From contig JARLIK010000022.1 in the NCBI GenBank assembly GCA_031291755.1, positions 1 to 64,000 of the forward strand: a stretch of 64,000 bases of DNA. The letters are read 5' to 3'. Source of the stretch: Acidocella sp. (GTDB taxonomy: Bacteria > Pseudomonadota > Alphaproteobacteria > Acetobacterales > Acetobacteraceae). Below, piece after piece: positions 23,529 to 32,987 of this stretch. The position numbers and the translations under genes are program-made. Within the stretch, counting starts at the first letter, position 1. Each line of letters starts with the position of its first letter. The notes under the pieces are model-generated. The model was not told the origin of the DNA and made no database searches. It saw only the letters and a list, made by a program, of their open reading frames with translations.

Positions 23529-24587
23529 TCACTGCCACCGATGTATTATGTTGTGAATAAATTGCAGCTTCTGAATCACTGGCTGGGTCAGAACAAACGG
23601 ATATAAATCCTTTTCCCCCATGCTGCGGTTGAGATTATTCATAGTCAGGGTGAGAGGTACCCAGGAAGCGATCAATTGCTCTACTGAAGTTGCAGCGTAT
23701 GGATTAAAATCGATCGTCGCGTCCAGACTCTCCGCCCGTGAGATTCTAGGGTGGATTTGTAGGCCGAATGCACGGGCCGTTTCCAAAGTATCAACGATGT
23801 GCAGATAATGCGCCCAGGTTTCGGCGAAATCTTCCCAGGGATGTGAGGTCGCATAGGCGCTGATGAAGTTTTCCTGCCAGTCAGCAGGTGCACCTTGTTC
23901 ATAATATTTTGCCAATGCCTCGCCGTAATCAGCACTCTCATCGCCGAATATTGCGCGGTACTCGTTGATTTCATGGGAGTCCCGCACCAACACATCCCAG
24001 AAGTAATGCCCGATCTCATGGCGAAAATGACCCAGCAAAGTCCGATAAGGCTCATGCATTTCGGCGCGCAGTTGCGCGCGTTTGGCGTCATCAGCTTCGT
24101 TCAGGTTGATGATGATCATACCTTCATCATGTCCGGTGAGAATTTTTTTCCTGGTGCCTTCGGTTTGTTCAGCAAGAAACTCAAACACCAGCCCGTGTTC
24201 CGGGTTTTGTTCGCGTGTCTGCAACGGCAGCCGAAGTGCCATAAGGCTGTAAAACAAACGATGTTTGGCAATCTCCATGTCTCGCCAATGTTCGAGGTTG
24301 TGGTCTTTCGATAAGTCAGGAATGATTCGATTGTGCTGGCATGCCAGGCAAAATGGATTTTGCTGTTCAGCGTCAATCATCCAGTTGCAGGCATCAGGAC
24401 CAACATTCTCGCAATATCTCAAACGCACTGTATTTGGAGCTAGTGCGATCCATTGCTCGCCATCAGGTTCAACTGCCGTTAAAATTCCGGTAAGAGGCAG
24501 ATATCCTAATGCGTAGCCGCAAGACTGACAAAAACGGTTTTCAAAATAAATGGCGGCATCGCATGACTGGCATCGAAAAATTTTCAC
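23529..24587 (-). CDS. Putative zinc-binding metallopeptidase
   Basis: This 352-residue protein has an N-terminal zinc ribbon, Cys6/Cys9 and Cys20/Cys23, a second Cys cluster (FCLAC at 79-83) and a zincin-like HEIGH motif with His190, Glu191 and His194. This matches the putative zinc-binding metallo-peptidase family found in many bacteria, with no known substrate. No signal peptide is present, so it should act in the cytoplasm. Base composition is somewhat poorer in GC than in the flanking genes, hinting at separate origin. Confidence 0.8.
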   Translation of the reverse strand: MKIFRCQSCDAAIYFENRFCQSCGYALGYLPLTGILTAVEPDGEQWIALAPNTVRLRYCENVGPDACNWMIDAEQQNPFCLACQHNRIIPDLSKDHNLEHWRDMEIAKHRLFYSLMALRLPLQTREQNPEHGLVFEFLAEQTEGTRKKILTGHDEGMIIINLNEADDAKRAQLRAEMHEPYRTLLGHFRHEIGHYFWDVLVRDSHEINEYRAIFGDESADYGEALAKYYEQGAPADWQENFISAYATSHPWEDFAETWAHYLHIVDTLETARAFGLQIHPRISRAESLDATIDFNPYAATSVEQLIASWVPLTLTMNNLNRSMGEKDLYPFVLTQPVIQKLQFIHNIIHRWQ

Positions 24588-24622
24588 TCAATCTATCCTA
24601 ACGCCGTATTCATCAGCCGCCA

Positions 24623-25069
24623 TCACCGCATAACCGCCGTTGCCCCAAACTTCCCCTTCAACACCGCAATCACAAACAGCGGCCCGATCATCAAATATTG
24701 CAAATCTTCCAGAAACGAAGGCTTGGCGCCCTCGTAATAATGCCCGATAAACTGCCCAATCCACGCCACCACAAAAATCAGCAAGGCCACCAGCGCCAAA
24801 TGGTGTAGCCCGCTGAGCAAGCTCCACGCCGCCAGCATCACCAGCAGCACCACCGCCATCTCCACCGCCGCTTGCAGGCCAAGCCGGGCGTAATAAACCA
24901 CCGCCGCCGCCATGCCGATCAGCGCCACTGTCAAATTCAGTGCATACAGCAGCCCCAGCACCGCGAACACGATGGCCGGCACGCACACGCAATGGATCAT
25001 CTCATTGCGCGGGTTTTTATGGCTCAGCGCGTAATGCGCGATCATGCCATCAAGTTTTGCGGTATCCAT
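24623..25069 (-). CDS. Mpo1-like (DUF962) membrane protein
   Basis: This 148-residue membrane protein has about four hydrophobic segments. It belongs to the DUF962/YGL010w family, whose yeast member Mpo1 is a dioxygenase in alpha-oxidation of 2-hydroxy fatty acids. Candidate metal histidines lie in HYALSHKNPRNEMIHC and in the C-terminal WIGQFIGHYYEGAKPSF. ATG 25069 has GGGGGAG directly upstream at short spacing; a TTG at 25081 would add four residues. Whether it shares Mpo1 chemistry is inferred from family only. Confidence 0.8.
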   Translation of the reverse strand: MDTAKLDGMIAHYALSHKNPRNEMIHCVCVPAIVFAVLGLLYALNLTVALIGMAAAVVYYARLGLQAAVEMAVVLLVMLAAWSLLSGLHHLALVALLIFVVAWIGQFIGHYYEGAKPSFLEDLQYLMIGPLFVIAVLKGKFGATAVMR

Positions 25070-25160
25070 GGCTCCCCCCAAACAATCATGGTTGCGGCGG
25101 CCAGCCAGGCCGTCTTACAACGATACTTGGTTTTTCAAAGCGGTATGGCAAGCCCTGATT

Positions 25161-26357
25161 TCAGCGGCTGCAGGTAAGCCAGTTCAATACCCCACGTCCC
25201 GCCGCCATGCCGGTGGCCAGGCAGGCTTGCAGCAAATATCCGCCAGTGGGGGCTTCCCAATCCAGCATTTCACCCGCCGCGAACACGCCAGGGTGACGCC
25301 GCAGCATCAGATTGTCATCCAATTCTTCCAGCCTGATCCCCCCTGCGGTGGAAATCGCCCGGCTCAGGTCGCCCGGCGCCACCAGCTGCAGCGGCAAGGA
25401 TTTGATGAGGTCGATCAGCGGCAAGGTAACCCCCGCATGGCGGGCTTCCTGCACCAGGCCAATTGCCACCGGGGACAGGCCGGCCTGTTTACGCAAAACA
25501 TTGGTCAGGGATTCGCGCCCTCCAACCGCCAGACGCGCCGCCAGAGTTTGGGCATCCAAATCCGGGCGTAAATCAATGTGCAACGTCGCAGCACCCTCGC
25601 GTGCGATTATCTCTCGCGCCGGGGCCGACAGCGCATACACCGCGCCGCCTTCGACGCCGTCGCGGGTGATCATCATTTCGCCTGGCACCGTCTGGCCGGC
25701 GCATGACAAGGCAATGCGCTTGAGTGGGGTGCCTGCAAAACGTTCAATAAGATGCGCTGACCAATTAACTTTGAAGCCGCAATTGGCGGGCCGCAGCGGG
25801 GCGATGCCGACATCGGGCAGCAGCGCGGTCCAACCGCCTTCGGCCCCCAACCGCGGCCAGGAGGCCCCTCCCAGTGCCAGCACGACAGCATCAGCTTCGA
25901 AAATGGTGCCATCGACGAAACATAAGCCTGCTTTATCCCATCCGGTCCAATTCGCGCGGGTTACTAACCGCACCCCCAAACCTTCCAGCTGTTTGATCCA
26001 GGCGCGTAACAGCGGGCTGGCCTTCATCGCCGTGGGGAACACCCGGCCGCTACTGCCGATGAAGGTGGGCTGGCCCAACCCTTCGCACCAATCCCGCGTG
26101 GCGGCTGGTGGAAAGGCGGCCAGCCAGGGGGCTATCCAATCCGCCGCCAAGCCGTAGCGGTTTAAAAACCGCTCGGGGGCTTCAGAATGGGTAATGTTCA
26201 ACCCGCCACGTCCGGCCATCAGCAGTTTTCGCCCAACGCTTGGCATGCGCTCGAAGACGGTCACAGCCAGCCCGCCTTGAGCCATCACCTCGGCAGCCAT
26301 CAGCCCGGCGGGGCCGCCACCGATGACGGCGACGCGGTGAGGTGTATTTACTGACAA
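25161..26357 (-). CDS. HI0933/YhiN-family flavoprotein
   Basis: This is a 398-residue NAD(P)/FAD-dependent oxidoreductase of the HI0933-like group. The N-terminal dinucleotide site is VIGGGPAGLMAAE at about 10-22, followed by FERMPSVGRKLLMAGRGGLNITHSE, diagnostic of this family. A C-terminal GEMLDWEAPTGGYLLQAC block closes the FAD site. Many genomes carry one copy, but its substrate is not established. It is separated by about 80 bases from the MFS gene stop upstream. Confidence 0.85.
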   Translation of the reverse strand: MSVNTPHRVAVIGGGPAGLMAAEVMAQGGLAVTVFERMPSVGRKLLMAGRGGLNITHSEAPERFLNRYGLAADWIAPWLAAFPPAATRDWCEGLGQPTFIGSSGRVFPTAMKASPLLRAWIKQLEGLGVRLVTRANWTGWDKAGLCFVDGTIFEADAVVLALGGASWPRLGAEGGWTALLPDVGIAPLRPANCGFKVNWSAHLIERFAGTPLKRIALSCAGQTVPGEMMITRDGVEGGAVYALSAPAREIIAREGAATLHIDLRPDLDAQTLAARLAVGGRESLTNVLRKQAGLSPVAIGLVQEARHAGVTLPLIDLIKSLPLQLVAPGDLSRAISTAGGIRLEELDDNLMLRRHPGVFAAGEMLDWEAPTGGYLLQACLATGMAAGRGVLNWLTCSR

Positions 26358-26438
26358 ATTTTGTTCCCGAGCTGCGTGACCGTATGTGGCTGGATATTGG
26401 CGTTGAATGCCGTCAGTCAGTCAAATGGTAAACTGCGG

Positions 26439-27863
26439 TCACTCTTCTTTTGCCGAGAGGCTATTCCCGCTAACTTCATAGCCAGCGTTTTTAGGAAGAC
26501 CGAATAACTCTGGAACCGACAATAAGGAGATTGCCGCAATGAGAAAGAAGGTGATTTGAAAATCACTCCTCGACAAATGTGTTTCACCCCGCCAAGCCGT
26601 AGCGCATTGCAGGATCAATGCCGGAACTGCAACGCCTAAAGCCTGCCCAAGCTGCTGGGCCAATTGAGCCAGGCTGGTTGCGTTGCTCATCTTCGTTGAA
26701 ATGACATCGGCATAAGCCAAGGTATTAAGACTATTATTTTGGAGCATCCGGGACACGCCACCTAAGAAAATTATAAAAAGGATGAACCATTTTGGTGTTG
26801 TCTGTGTAAATAACGCACATAGGCTGATTGTCACGGCATAAAAAAATGCATTGCGCAGCAATATATTCCGGTATCCGAACCATTTGAGAAGACGGGAGAT
26901 CATCGCCCTGCTCCCGATGGCCCCAAGAGCCGTCACAAACGTTAGTGATCCTGAGGTGAGAGCGCTCATGCCAAAGACTACTTGGAACAAAAGCGGCAGC
27001 ACGAAGGTGGCCGTGCCAAACCCTGAACGGAAAAACGAGCCAGCGACGACGTTCACTCGGAAAGTGGGAATACGCAACAAGGAAAAATCGATGAGCGGGT
27101 GCGGTTTGCGCTGGGAATGCAGTGTCAATAAAACCCCAATTGCAGCACCGCAGCCGACCAGAACAGCGGGTATCTCCCAGTCAGTCAGGTCCCTTCCTAT
27201 GGATACAAAGCCTGACATAAGACAAAACAAACAAGAGCCCGACAACACAAAGCCAATCCAATCAAAGGGTGGCCTCTGGCTTTCCCGGTAATTTTGGATG
27301 AAGACAAGCGCGCAAATGAGTCCGATCATGCCGATCGGCGCATTGATTAAAAAAATCCAGCGCCATGAAATATAAGTGGTAATAAAGCCGCCGACCAGCG
27401 GACCCATTACGGGCCCGATCTGCGCCGGGATCAACACCATCATCATCGCGTGGACATATTGGGATTTCGGGACCGAGCGCAGTACGACCAGACGGCCCAC
27501 GGGGATCATCATGGCACCCCCCATCCCCTGTAGCACGCGCATGGCGGTGAGTTCAAAAAGATCGTTGCTGAGACCACAAAGAACCGAACTTAGGGTGAAC
27601 AGGCATATGGCGGAACTAAACACCAGTTTCGCGCCATATCGATCAGACATCCAACCGCTCATCGGGATGAATACGGCAAGACTAACGAGGTACGCAGTAA
27701 CGGCAGTGCTAAGCCTGACGGGACTGGTGTGGAACGTCAGCGCGATGCGCGGCAACGCGGTCGCAACAATCGTGGTATCCAAACCATACATGAAAAACGC
27801 GCAGGCAATAACAAATGGAAGAAAGCGTGATTGCGCACCCTCTTCAGCCACGAGCAGTTCCAT
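26439..27863 (-). CDS. MFS drug-efflux transporter, DHA2 type
   Basis: This is a 474-residue MFS transporter with 12-14 hydrophobic segments. MYGLDTTIVATALPRIA, GWMSDRYGAK and a GPVMGPLVGGFI motif C identify the DHA2 drug:H+ antiporter family (EmrB-like). No EmrA-type adaptor gene is present. The start is uncertain: ATG 27863 gives the usual N terminus, but ATGs at 27914 and 27938 are in frame and none has a good ribosome site. The gene is visibly poorer in GC than its neighbours and lies beside a tRNA-Ser, consistent with acquisition by transfer. Confidence 0.82.
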   Translation of the reverse strand: MELLVAEEGAQSRFLPFVIACAFFMYGLDTTIVATALPRIALTFHTSPVRLSTAVTAYLVSLAVFIPMSGWMSDRYGAKLVFSSAICLFTLSSVLCGLSNDLFELTAMRVLQGMGGAMMIPVGRLVVLRSVPKSQYVHAMMMVLIPAQIGPVMGPLVGGFITTYISWRWIFLINAPIGMIGLICALVFIQNYRESQRPPFDWIGFVLSGSCLFCLMSGFVSIGRDLTDWEIPAVLVGCGAAIGVLLTLHSQRKPHPLIDFSLLRIPTFRVNVVAGSFFRSGFGTATFVLPLLFQVVFGMSALTSGSLTFVTALGAIGSRAMISRLLKWFGYRNILLRNAFFYAVTISLCALFTQTTPKWFILFIIFLGGVSRMLQNNSLNTLAYADVISTKMSNATSLAQLAQQLGQALGVAVPALILQCATAWRGETHLSRSDFQITFFLIAAISLLSVPELFGLPKNAGYEVSGNSLSAKEE

Positions 27864-27938
27864 CACACAAATTAAAAAAATCCAATATTTTTTATTCCCA
27901 GGCAATAAGTTCATGTATGCAAAATTCTCATTATGCAT

Positions 27939-28312
27939 AATGATGTTCGGATAGACGTTAAGGGCAGGCCCTCAAGATATTTAAAAGCGCCTCTTTTATC
28001 TTAACGGCAACAGGATTCAGTCAAACGTCGAAATTGGCGGGGTGCCCTGCATAATTGTGCTGACATAATTTTTACAAGCGCTCCCGTGCGCGTCGCCAAA
28101 TAGGCGCTGTATACTGCGCGTACCATGGCCCTGTTTTGAGTTAGTTCTTCTAGCGCCCAAAACTCAAAAAGCTGGATGGTGTGTAACACGACAGGCAATT
28201 TACCATTTGGTCATGGCGCATGTAGTTATGCCCGCATATCAGGCGCTCTATCCCCGATAGCTTCAGGTTCCTCTAACTTATTGATCTGCTGTGGTTTGAC
28301 TGATCGTAAAGT
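27939..28312. other. Intergenic stretch without a supported gene
   Basis: This region between the MFS gene and tRNA-Ser is relatively AT-rich. It holds one 65-codon minus-strand frame (28001-28198) with no recognisable motif or ribosome site. I see no terminator, repeat or RNA element that I can support. Confidence 0.5.
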
Positions 28313-28402
28313 TGGCGGAGAAGGTGGGATTCGAACCCACGGTACGCGTTAACGCACGGCGGTTTTCAAGACCGCTGCCTTAAACCACTCGGCCACCTCT
28401 CC
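28313..28402 (-). tRNA. tRNA-Ser (UGA)
   Basis: The minus-strand sequence folds as a class II tRNA. The acceptor stem is GGAGAGG/CTTCTCC with one G-U pair, and the anticodon stem CGGTC...GACCG-like loop contains TGA. A long variable arm precedes the T arm GGTTCGAATCC. The discriminator is G and CCA is encoded (28313-28315). Confidence 0.95.
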
Positions 28403-28464
28403 GGTTGGTGCCTCTTTCAACGGAAACCGCGTGCCGGGTCAAGGCCATGCTGCGTTGAGCGGGA

Positions 28465-30390
28465 CTAGGTTAGCGTGAGGCCAAACACCGCATAGCCGTC
28501 GCCATTGTCTTGCAGCCTCGTCATGCCCGGCTGGGCCAGCAGATATTTGGCGGCGGCGGGGGAACTCTCGAAGGTGACGCTTACCGGGGCTCCCAACGGT
28601 GCGAACGACCATACCGGCGGGACCGCCACATCGAGCGTTTTGTTTTGCAGAATATAGCGCACGATCACGTCGCGGATCTGGTCAGGGGCGCGCAATACCA
28701 CCGCCTCAGGGTGGTCTTTGGGCACCACGCCGCCGCTGTCGGCGCGGTAATTATTGGTCACCACCACAAAATTCTGGTCATCAGCTACCGTCACCCCCCG
28801 GTAGCGCAAATCCACGATGCGCCTGGCGTTTTGGTTCATTTTTCCATGGGCGCCATAGCGGGGCGGGGCGGAAATATCGATCTGGTAGGTTACGCCCGCA
28901 ATCACGTCGAACACGTAGGACGGCACATGCGGGTTCAACAGCGGTTGGGGCTCGGGGTTGTTGATGTTGATGCGGGCAAACACCTCGGCGGAGTGTTCCA
29001 GCCATTCACGCAACTGCGCGCCATTCACCTGCACGGCGCACACCGTGTTGGGATACATATATAAATCCGCCACGTCCTTGATGGCGATGGTGCCGGCCTG
29101 CAGGTCAACAAAATTATCGGGTGACTGATACCCCTCCTTAAACGGTGCCGCCGCCGAGAGCAGGGGGAGTGCTGCTGCCGGCGTGCCGGCCAGCAATGGC
29201 CGTGCGTACCAGGTTTGAGCCTCGTTCACCAAAGCCAGTGAGGCATCATCGCCGATCAACGCAAAATAGCTGTTTACAGGACGGTTTAATTGCCCAATCG
29301 GCTGGCGAATCCAGGCCAGGGTTTTTGCGTGCTCAGGCGCGAGCGCGGCGTTCATGGCGGCGTCGTCAGCCACCAATGATGTCACCGTGCGGCCGTCGCG
29401 GCTGGCGATCGGGCGGGTCTCACAGGTAAAATCAACCACCTGCCAACCAGAGCCAGAGGCCGCCAACGTTAGGTCGATCACGCCCAGATGGCTGCCCCAG
29501 AACCCCGGCATGACGGCGGGCACCCCGTTCAGAGTGCCGCGTACGGCATCAATCCCCTCCAGCCCGGCGTAATCAGGCCCCGGAAACACCCGGTGCGAAT
29601 GGCCGGTGAAAATCACGTCGATGCCCGGCACGGCGGCGAGGTAGAACGAGGCGTTCTCATCGCCGCCCCGGCGTGGGCTGGTGTTGATGCCCGAATGGCT
29701 GAGCGCGACTAGCACATCCACCTGGCGGCGCAATTGCGGCACATAGCGCTGCGCTGCCTCCACAATATCGATGGTCTGCACCCGGTCCTCCAGATGGGCG
29801 CGGTCCCAATCCATAATCTGCGGGGTTACAAACCCGATGACGCCGATTTTCAGCGCATGGGTTTGGCCATCGTCGGCAACGAGGGTCCGCTCCAAAATCA
29901 GATACGGCTTCAAATAGGGTGAGCCATCAGCGTGCAGAAAATTTGCTGAGCAAGCAGGGAATTTGGCACTCGCCAGGGCACTGTCGAAAAATTCCAGCCC
30001 ATAGTTGAATTCATGGTTGCCCACGGTGGCAGCATCATAGTTCAGCAAATTCATCGCCCGGATGGTGGGGTGCACGCGGTCAGCTGGAAAGTTGCCCGGT
30101 AGTGCTACATAATCCGCCAGCGGGTTGCCCTGGATGATGTCGCCGTTGTCGAACAGCAGTGAATTTTTAACCTCGGCACGCGCCGCCCCTATGAGGCTTG
30201 CCACCTTGGTCAGCCCGACGGTTTCATCGGGCTGGTCACGGAAATAATCGTAATCTTCGTCGAACGTATGAATGTCCGAGGTTTCCAGCAGCCGTAATTT
30301 CAGGGTCGCCGCCGCCAGCGCAGGTGTTCCGATGGCAGTGGCAGCGCCCGCACCGGCCACGCCGCGCAATAATCCTCTCCGGCTGGTCAT
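28465..30390 (-). CDS. cpdB: 2',3'-cyclic-nucleotide phosphodiesterase/3'-nucleotidase, Tat-exported
   Basis: This 641-residue periplasmic phosphohydrolase of the CpdB type would release nucleosides and phosphate from 2',3'-cyclic nucleotides and 3'-nucleotides. The metallophosphatase motifs are LETSDIHTFDEDYDYF, DNGDIIQGN, VGNHEFNYG, LSHSG and GHSHR, and a 5'-nucleotidase C-terminal domain follows from about 380. ATG 30390 begins a Tat signal (SRRGLLRG, then a hydrophobic stretch to ALAA). The longer frame to 30585 adds non-homologous residues overlapping the next gene. Two-domain length matches CpdB (about 650). The gene symbol is by family. Confidence 0.88.
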   Translation of the reverse strand: MTSRRGLLRGVAGAGAATAIGTPALAAATLKLRLLETSDIHTFDEDYDYFRDQPDETVGLTKVASLIGAARAEVKNSLLFDNGDIIQGNPLADYVALPGNFPADRVHPTIRAMNLLNYDAATVGNHEFNYGLEFFDSALASAKFPACSANFLHADGSPYLKPYLILERTLVADDGQTHALKIGVIGFVTPQIMDWDRAHLEDRVQTIDIVEAAQRYVPQLRRQVDVLVALSHSGINTSPRRGGDENASFYLAAVPGIDVIFTGHSHRVFPGPDYAGLEGIDAVRGTLNGVPAVMPGFWGSHLGVIDLTLAASGSGWQVVDFTCETRPIASRDGRTVTSLVADDAAMNAALAPEHAKTLAWIRQPIGQLNRPVNSYFALIGDDASLALVNEAQTWYARPLLAGTPAAALPLLSAAAPFKEGYQSPDNFVDLQAGTIAIKDVADLYMYPNTVCAVQVNGAQLREWLEHSAEVFARININNPEPQPLLNPHVPSYVFDVIAGVTYQIDISAPPRYGAHGKMNQNARRIVDLRYRGVTVADDQNFVVVTNNYRADSGGVVPKDHPEAVVLRAPDQIRDVIVRYILQNKTLDVAVPPVWSFAPLGAPVSVTFESSPAAAKYLLAQPGMTRLQDNGDGYAVFGLTLT

Positions 30391-30433
30391 TCTGCTTTGC
30401 CTCCACGCACAACTAATAGTTGTGTACGGTAGA

Positions 30434-31282
30434 TTAGCTTGATAACGCCACCCCCAGGCGCCCGGCGATATCCTGAATGAACTGCCATGCCACGCGCCCT
30501 GAACGTCCGCCGCGCGTAACCGACCATTCAACTGCCGCCGCGTGCAATTCCTCGGTGCTGATCGGCAGCTTGTAGGCGGCGGCATAGCCGTCGATCATCG
30601 CAAAAAACTGCTCCTGGTTGCCATTATGAAAGCCCAGCCAAAGGCCGAAACGGTCGGAGAGGGAAACCTTCTCCTCCACCGCCTCGCCGGGGTTGATGGC
30701 GGTGGAGCGCTCGTTATCGATCATATCCCGTGGCATCAGGTGGCGGCGGTTTGAGGTGGCATAGAACAGCACGTTGTCGGGCCGCCCCTCGATGCCGCCA
30801 TCCAGCACTGACTTCAGTGCTTTGTAATCGGCATCTTCTTTCTCGAATGACAAATCATCGCACAAAATCAGGCAGCGCCGGGGCTGCGGGCGCAGGATGT
30901 TCAGCAAAGCGGGCAGGGTACGAATGTCTTCCCTGTGGATTTCAATCAGCGCCAGCGCCCCGGGGGTGGCCTCGTTGACGGTGGCGTGCACGGCCTTCAC
31001 CAGCGAGGATTTGCCCATGCCGCGGGCACCCCACAGCATGGCGTTGTTGGCCGGCAGACCACGGGTAAAGCGCTGGGTGTTCTCCAGCAAAATTTCCTTT
31101 TGCCGCTCAACCCCCTGCAACAATGCCAGCGGCACGCGCGAAACCTTCGGCACCGGCGCCAGCGACGGCGGGGCAGGGTGCCAGACAAAGGCATCGGCAC
31201 CGGCCAAATCGGGCGCTCCGGCCGCTGCGGGGCTTAAGCGTTCAAGGGCCTCGGCGATCCGGCGTAGCAAACTCTCATCCAT
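30434..31282 (-). CDS. DUF815-family AAA ATPase
   Basis: This is a 282-residue P-loop ATPase of the DUF815 family, conserved in many Proteobacteria but of unknown function. Walker A GARGMGKS is at residues 85-92, Walker B CLILCDDLSFE near 140, and a sensor-like FYATSNRRHLMP follows. In alphaproteobacterial genomes it is often next to yajC, as here, where the two are divergent. It shares the AAA core of DnaA/DnaC-like loaders, but no partner is evident. Confidence 0.87.
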   Translation of the reverse strand: MDESLLRRIAEALERLSPAAAGAPDLAGADAFVWHPAPPSLAPVPKVSRVPLALLQGVERQKEILLENTQRFTRGLPANNAMLWGARGMGKSSLVKAVHATVNEATPGALALIEIHREDIRTLPALLNILRPQPRRCLILCDDLSFEKEDADYKALKSVLDGGIEGRPDNVLFYATSNRRHLMPRDMIDNERSTAINPGEAVEEKVSLSDRFGLWLGFHNGNQEQFFAMIDGYAAAYKLPISTEELHAAAVEWSVTRGGRSGRVAWQFIQDIAGRLGVALSS

Positions 31283-31358
31283 CTAAATTCTGTCCCCTGT
31301 TGACTGGCGAGCGGCGCACCCTATGGTCCGGCGCAAATCACTGCAACCAGGAACCAGC

Positions 31359-31694
31359 ATGCTCATTTCATCAGCCTACGCCCAAACCGCCGCCGCCGCC
31401 CCCAGCAGCATATCTGGCCTCGTTCAATTTGCCCCGATTTTGCTGATAATGGTGGTGTTTTACTTCCTGCTCATCCGCCCGCAGCAGGCCCAGGCCAAGG
31501 AACTGAAGCTCAAGCAGTCGGCCCTGACGCGTGGCGATAAGGTCGTTACCGCCGGCGGCATTGTGGGCGTTGTGAAAAAGGTCACCGATGGCTCCACCGA
31601 AGTGGATGTTGAAATCGCCCCGAACGTGACCGTGAGCATTGTCCGCTCGACCATCACCCAGGTGACCTCGCAGGCGAAGGCAGACAAAGTATAA
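31359..31694 (+). CDS. yajC: Preprotein translocase subunit YajC
   Basis: This 111-residue inner-membrane protein is an accessory of the Sec translocon that binds SecDF. A single membrane segment lies at about 22-44 (APILLIMVVFYFLLIRPQQ), followed by a cytoplasmic domain with RGDKVVTAGGIVG. ATG 31359 follows AGGAA and gives the standard N terminus. Normally secD and secF follow; here a PIG-V-like membrane protein gene starts one base after the stop instead, so secDF must be elsewhere. Confidence 0.93.
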   Translation: MLISSAYAQTAAAAPSSISGLVQFAPILLIMVVFYFLLIRPQQAQAKELKLKQSALTRGDKVVTAGGIVGVVKKVTDGSTEVDVEIAPNVTVSIVRSTITQVTSQAKADKV

Positions 31695-31695
31695 T

Positions 31696-32934
31696 ATGCG
31701 GCGCTTCGGGGGGCATTTATCTGCGCTCCCCGAGCGGTTTCCGGTTTTACTCAGTAACCTGCTGGTTCTTCTCGTTGCCCCATTAGGCGGGATGTTGTCA
31801 GCCCTTTGGCCTATGGGGCCGCATGCGCACGGGCCTGGGCTTGGCGATAAATTCCTGTCGATGGACGGCCTGTTATATCAAAATATCGCGCTCACCGGCT
31901 ACCGTTCACAATTAATCGGCAGTGCGCAAGACCATAACATCGCGTTTTTCCCGCTTTATCCGCTGATTACCCGTGGCGTCAGCCTATTGCTAGGCAGCAA
32001 CGGACCATGGGTTTTTATTCTGCCCGGATTGCTGTTTGGTTTGGGTTCAAATTACCTGTTTTATCGCCTTGCCAAGCAAATTTTACCTCAAACATCAGCG
32101 GCGTGGGCCACATTATTTTTTGCGCTTTGGCCTGCCTGCTGCTTTCTCTTCATGGGCTATGCCACCGGGCTTGCCAATTTATGCGCCTTGCTCAGCCTGC
32201 ATCATTACATAAACGGCCGTAGGCTGCGTGCAGCTATATGGTGCGGCGTGGGCACAGCCGCGGCCCCCGCGCTGGTGTTTTTCGCAGCCGGGCTGTGTGG
32301 CGATGCCGGCTACGAATGGCTGCGTGATAAATTGCCGCTCGCCAAAGTGCCGCGCTTGATTTTATTTGGCCTTCTCTCAGTGGGCGGCCTCATCGGCTTC
32401 ATGATTTTTCAGCTGATAAAATTTCATAACCCGATCGCTTTCGTAGTTGTGCAGCAGGCATGGGCGCAACATACGGAAGATTTCTCACAACATTTGATGA
32501 ATTTGCTGAGTATCGACTGGTATCTTGTCGTCTTCGTGTTTGTGCAACACGCGGTTGAAGGCATTCTGCACGGAAATTTGCTTGCAACCGCTGAAGGCCG
32601 CAACAGTATCGACGTTGCATTCCAATATATGTTTGATTGGCTGGTATTCTGGGCAAGTTTAGCCGCTATTGGAATCGCTACCCGCCGGTTTCCCAAAAAA
32701 CCGCTGGTGTGGACCGGAGCCTGTATCTGGCTCGGTTATTTGTGGTTTAACGTCACCGGCATTGGATATTTTTTTAACGCGATCAGGTTGCTCTACCCGG
32801 TGGTGGTCGTGTTTTTGTTGCTGGGGTCGTGGAGCGTCAAGCATCGCATTTTGGGATACGCTTTGCTCGCTTTATCTATGATGCTGGCTACCTTGGAAAT
32901 GTCATTGGTGCTGGCCGGTTACGACGTGCTGTAG
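31696..32934 (+). CDS. PIG-V/GPI-mannosyltransferase-like membrane protein
   Basis: This 412-residue polytopic membrane protein has about ten hydrophobic segments. The motifs DGLLYQNIALTGY and AFFPLYPLI match the PIG-V-like GT-C mannosyltransferase group, which uses lipid-linked sugars outside the membrane; the Asp at DGLLY would be catalytic. Bacterial members are usually annotated as hypothetical. It begins one base after yajC, so it is probably co-transcribed with it. The acceptor is unknown. A strong hairpin follows the stop. Confidence 0.65.
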   Translation: MRRFGGHLSALPERFPVLLSNLLVLLVAPLGGMLSALWPMGPHAHGPGLGDKFLSMDGLLYQNIALTGYRSQLIGSAQDHNIAFFPLYPLITRGVSLLLGSNGPWVFILPGLLFGLGSNYLFYRLAKQILPQTSAAWATLFFALWPACCFLFMGYATGLANLCALLSLHHYINGRRLRAAIWCGVGTAAAPALVFFAAGLCGDAGYEWLRDKLPLAKVPRLILFGLLSVGGLIGFMIFQLIKFHNPIAFVVVQQAWAQHTEDFSQHLMNLLSIDWYLVVFVFVQHAVEGILHGNLLATAEGRNSIDVAFQYMFDWLVFWASLAAIGIATRRFPKKPLVWTGACIWLGYLWFNVTGIGYFFNAIRLLYPVVVVFLLLGSWSVKHRILGYALLALSMMLATLEMSLVLAGYDVL

Positions 32935-32936
32935 CC

Positions 32937-32969
32937 GGAGCGCGATGCGTTTGAGGGGCATCGCGCTCC
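32937..32969. terminator. Bidirectional hairpin terminator
   Basis: GGAGCGCGATGC (32937-32948) and GCATCGCGCTCC (32958-32969) form a perfect 12-bp stem with a 9-base loop, between the convergent PIG-V-like gene and ilvD. T runs are weak on both sides, but the stem is very strong. Confidence 0.7.
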
Positions 32970-32987
32970 GTGTTGTTCAGCTTGGCT

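Noticed and set aside
24588-24992. 134-codon minus-strand Gly-rich frame over the Mpo1-like gene
   Set aside because: It is an alternative frame of the Mpo1-like gene, whose membrane segments and His motifs are conserved.
28001-28198. 65-codon minus-strand frame between the MFS gene and tRNA-Ser
   Set aside because: No ribosome site, no recognisable motif and uneven composition; chance frame is likely.
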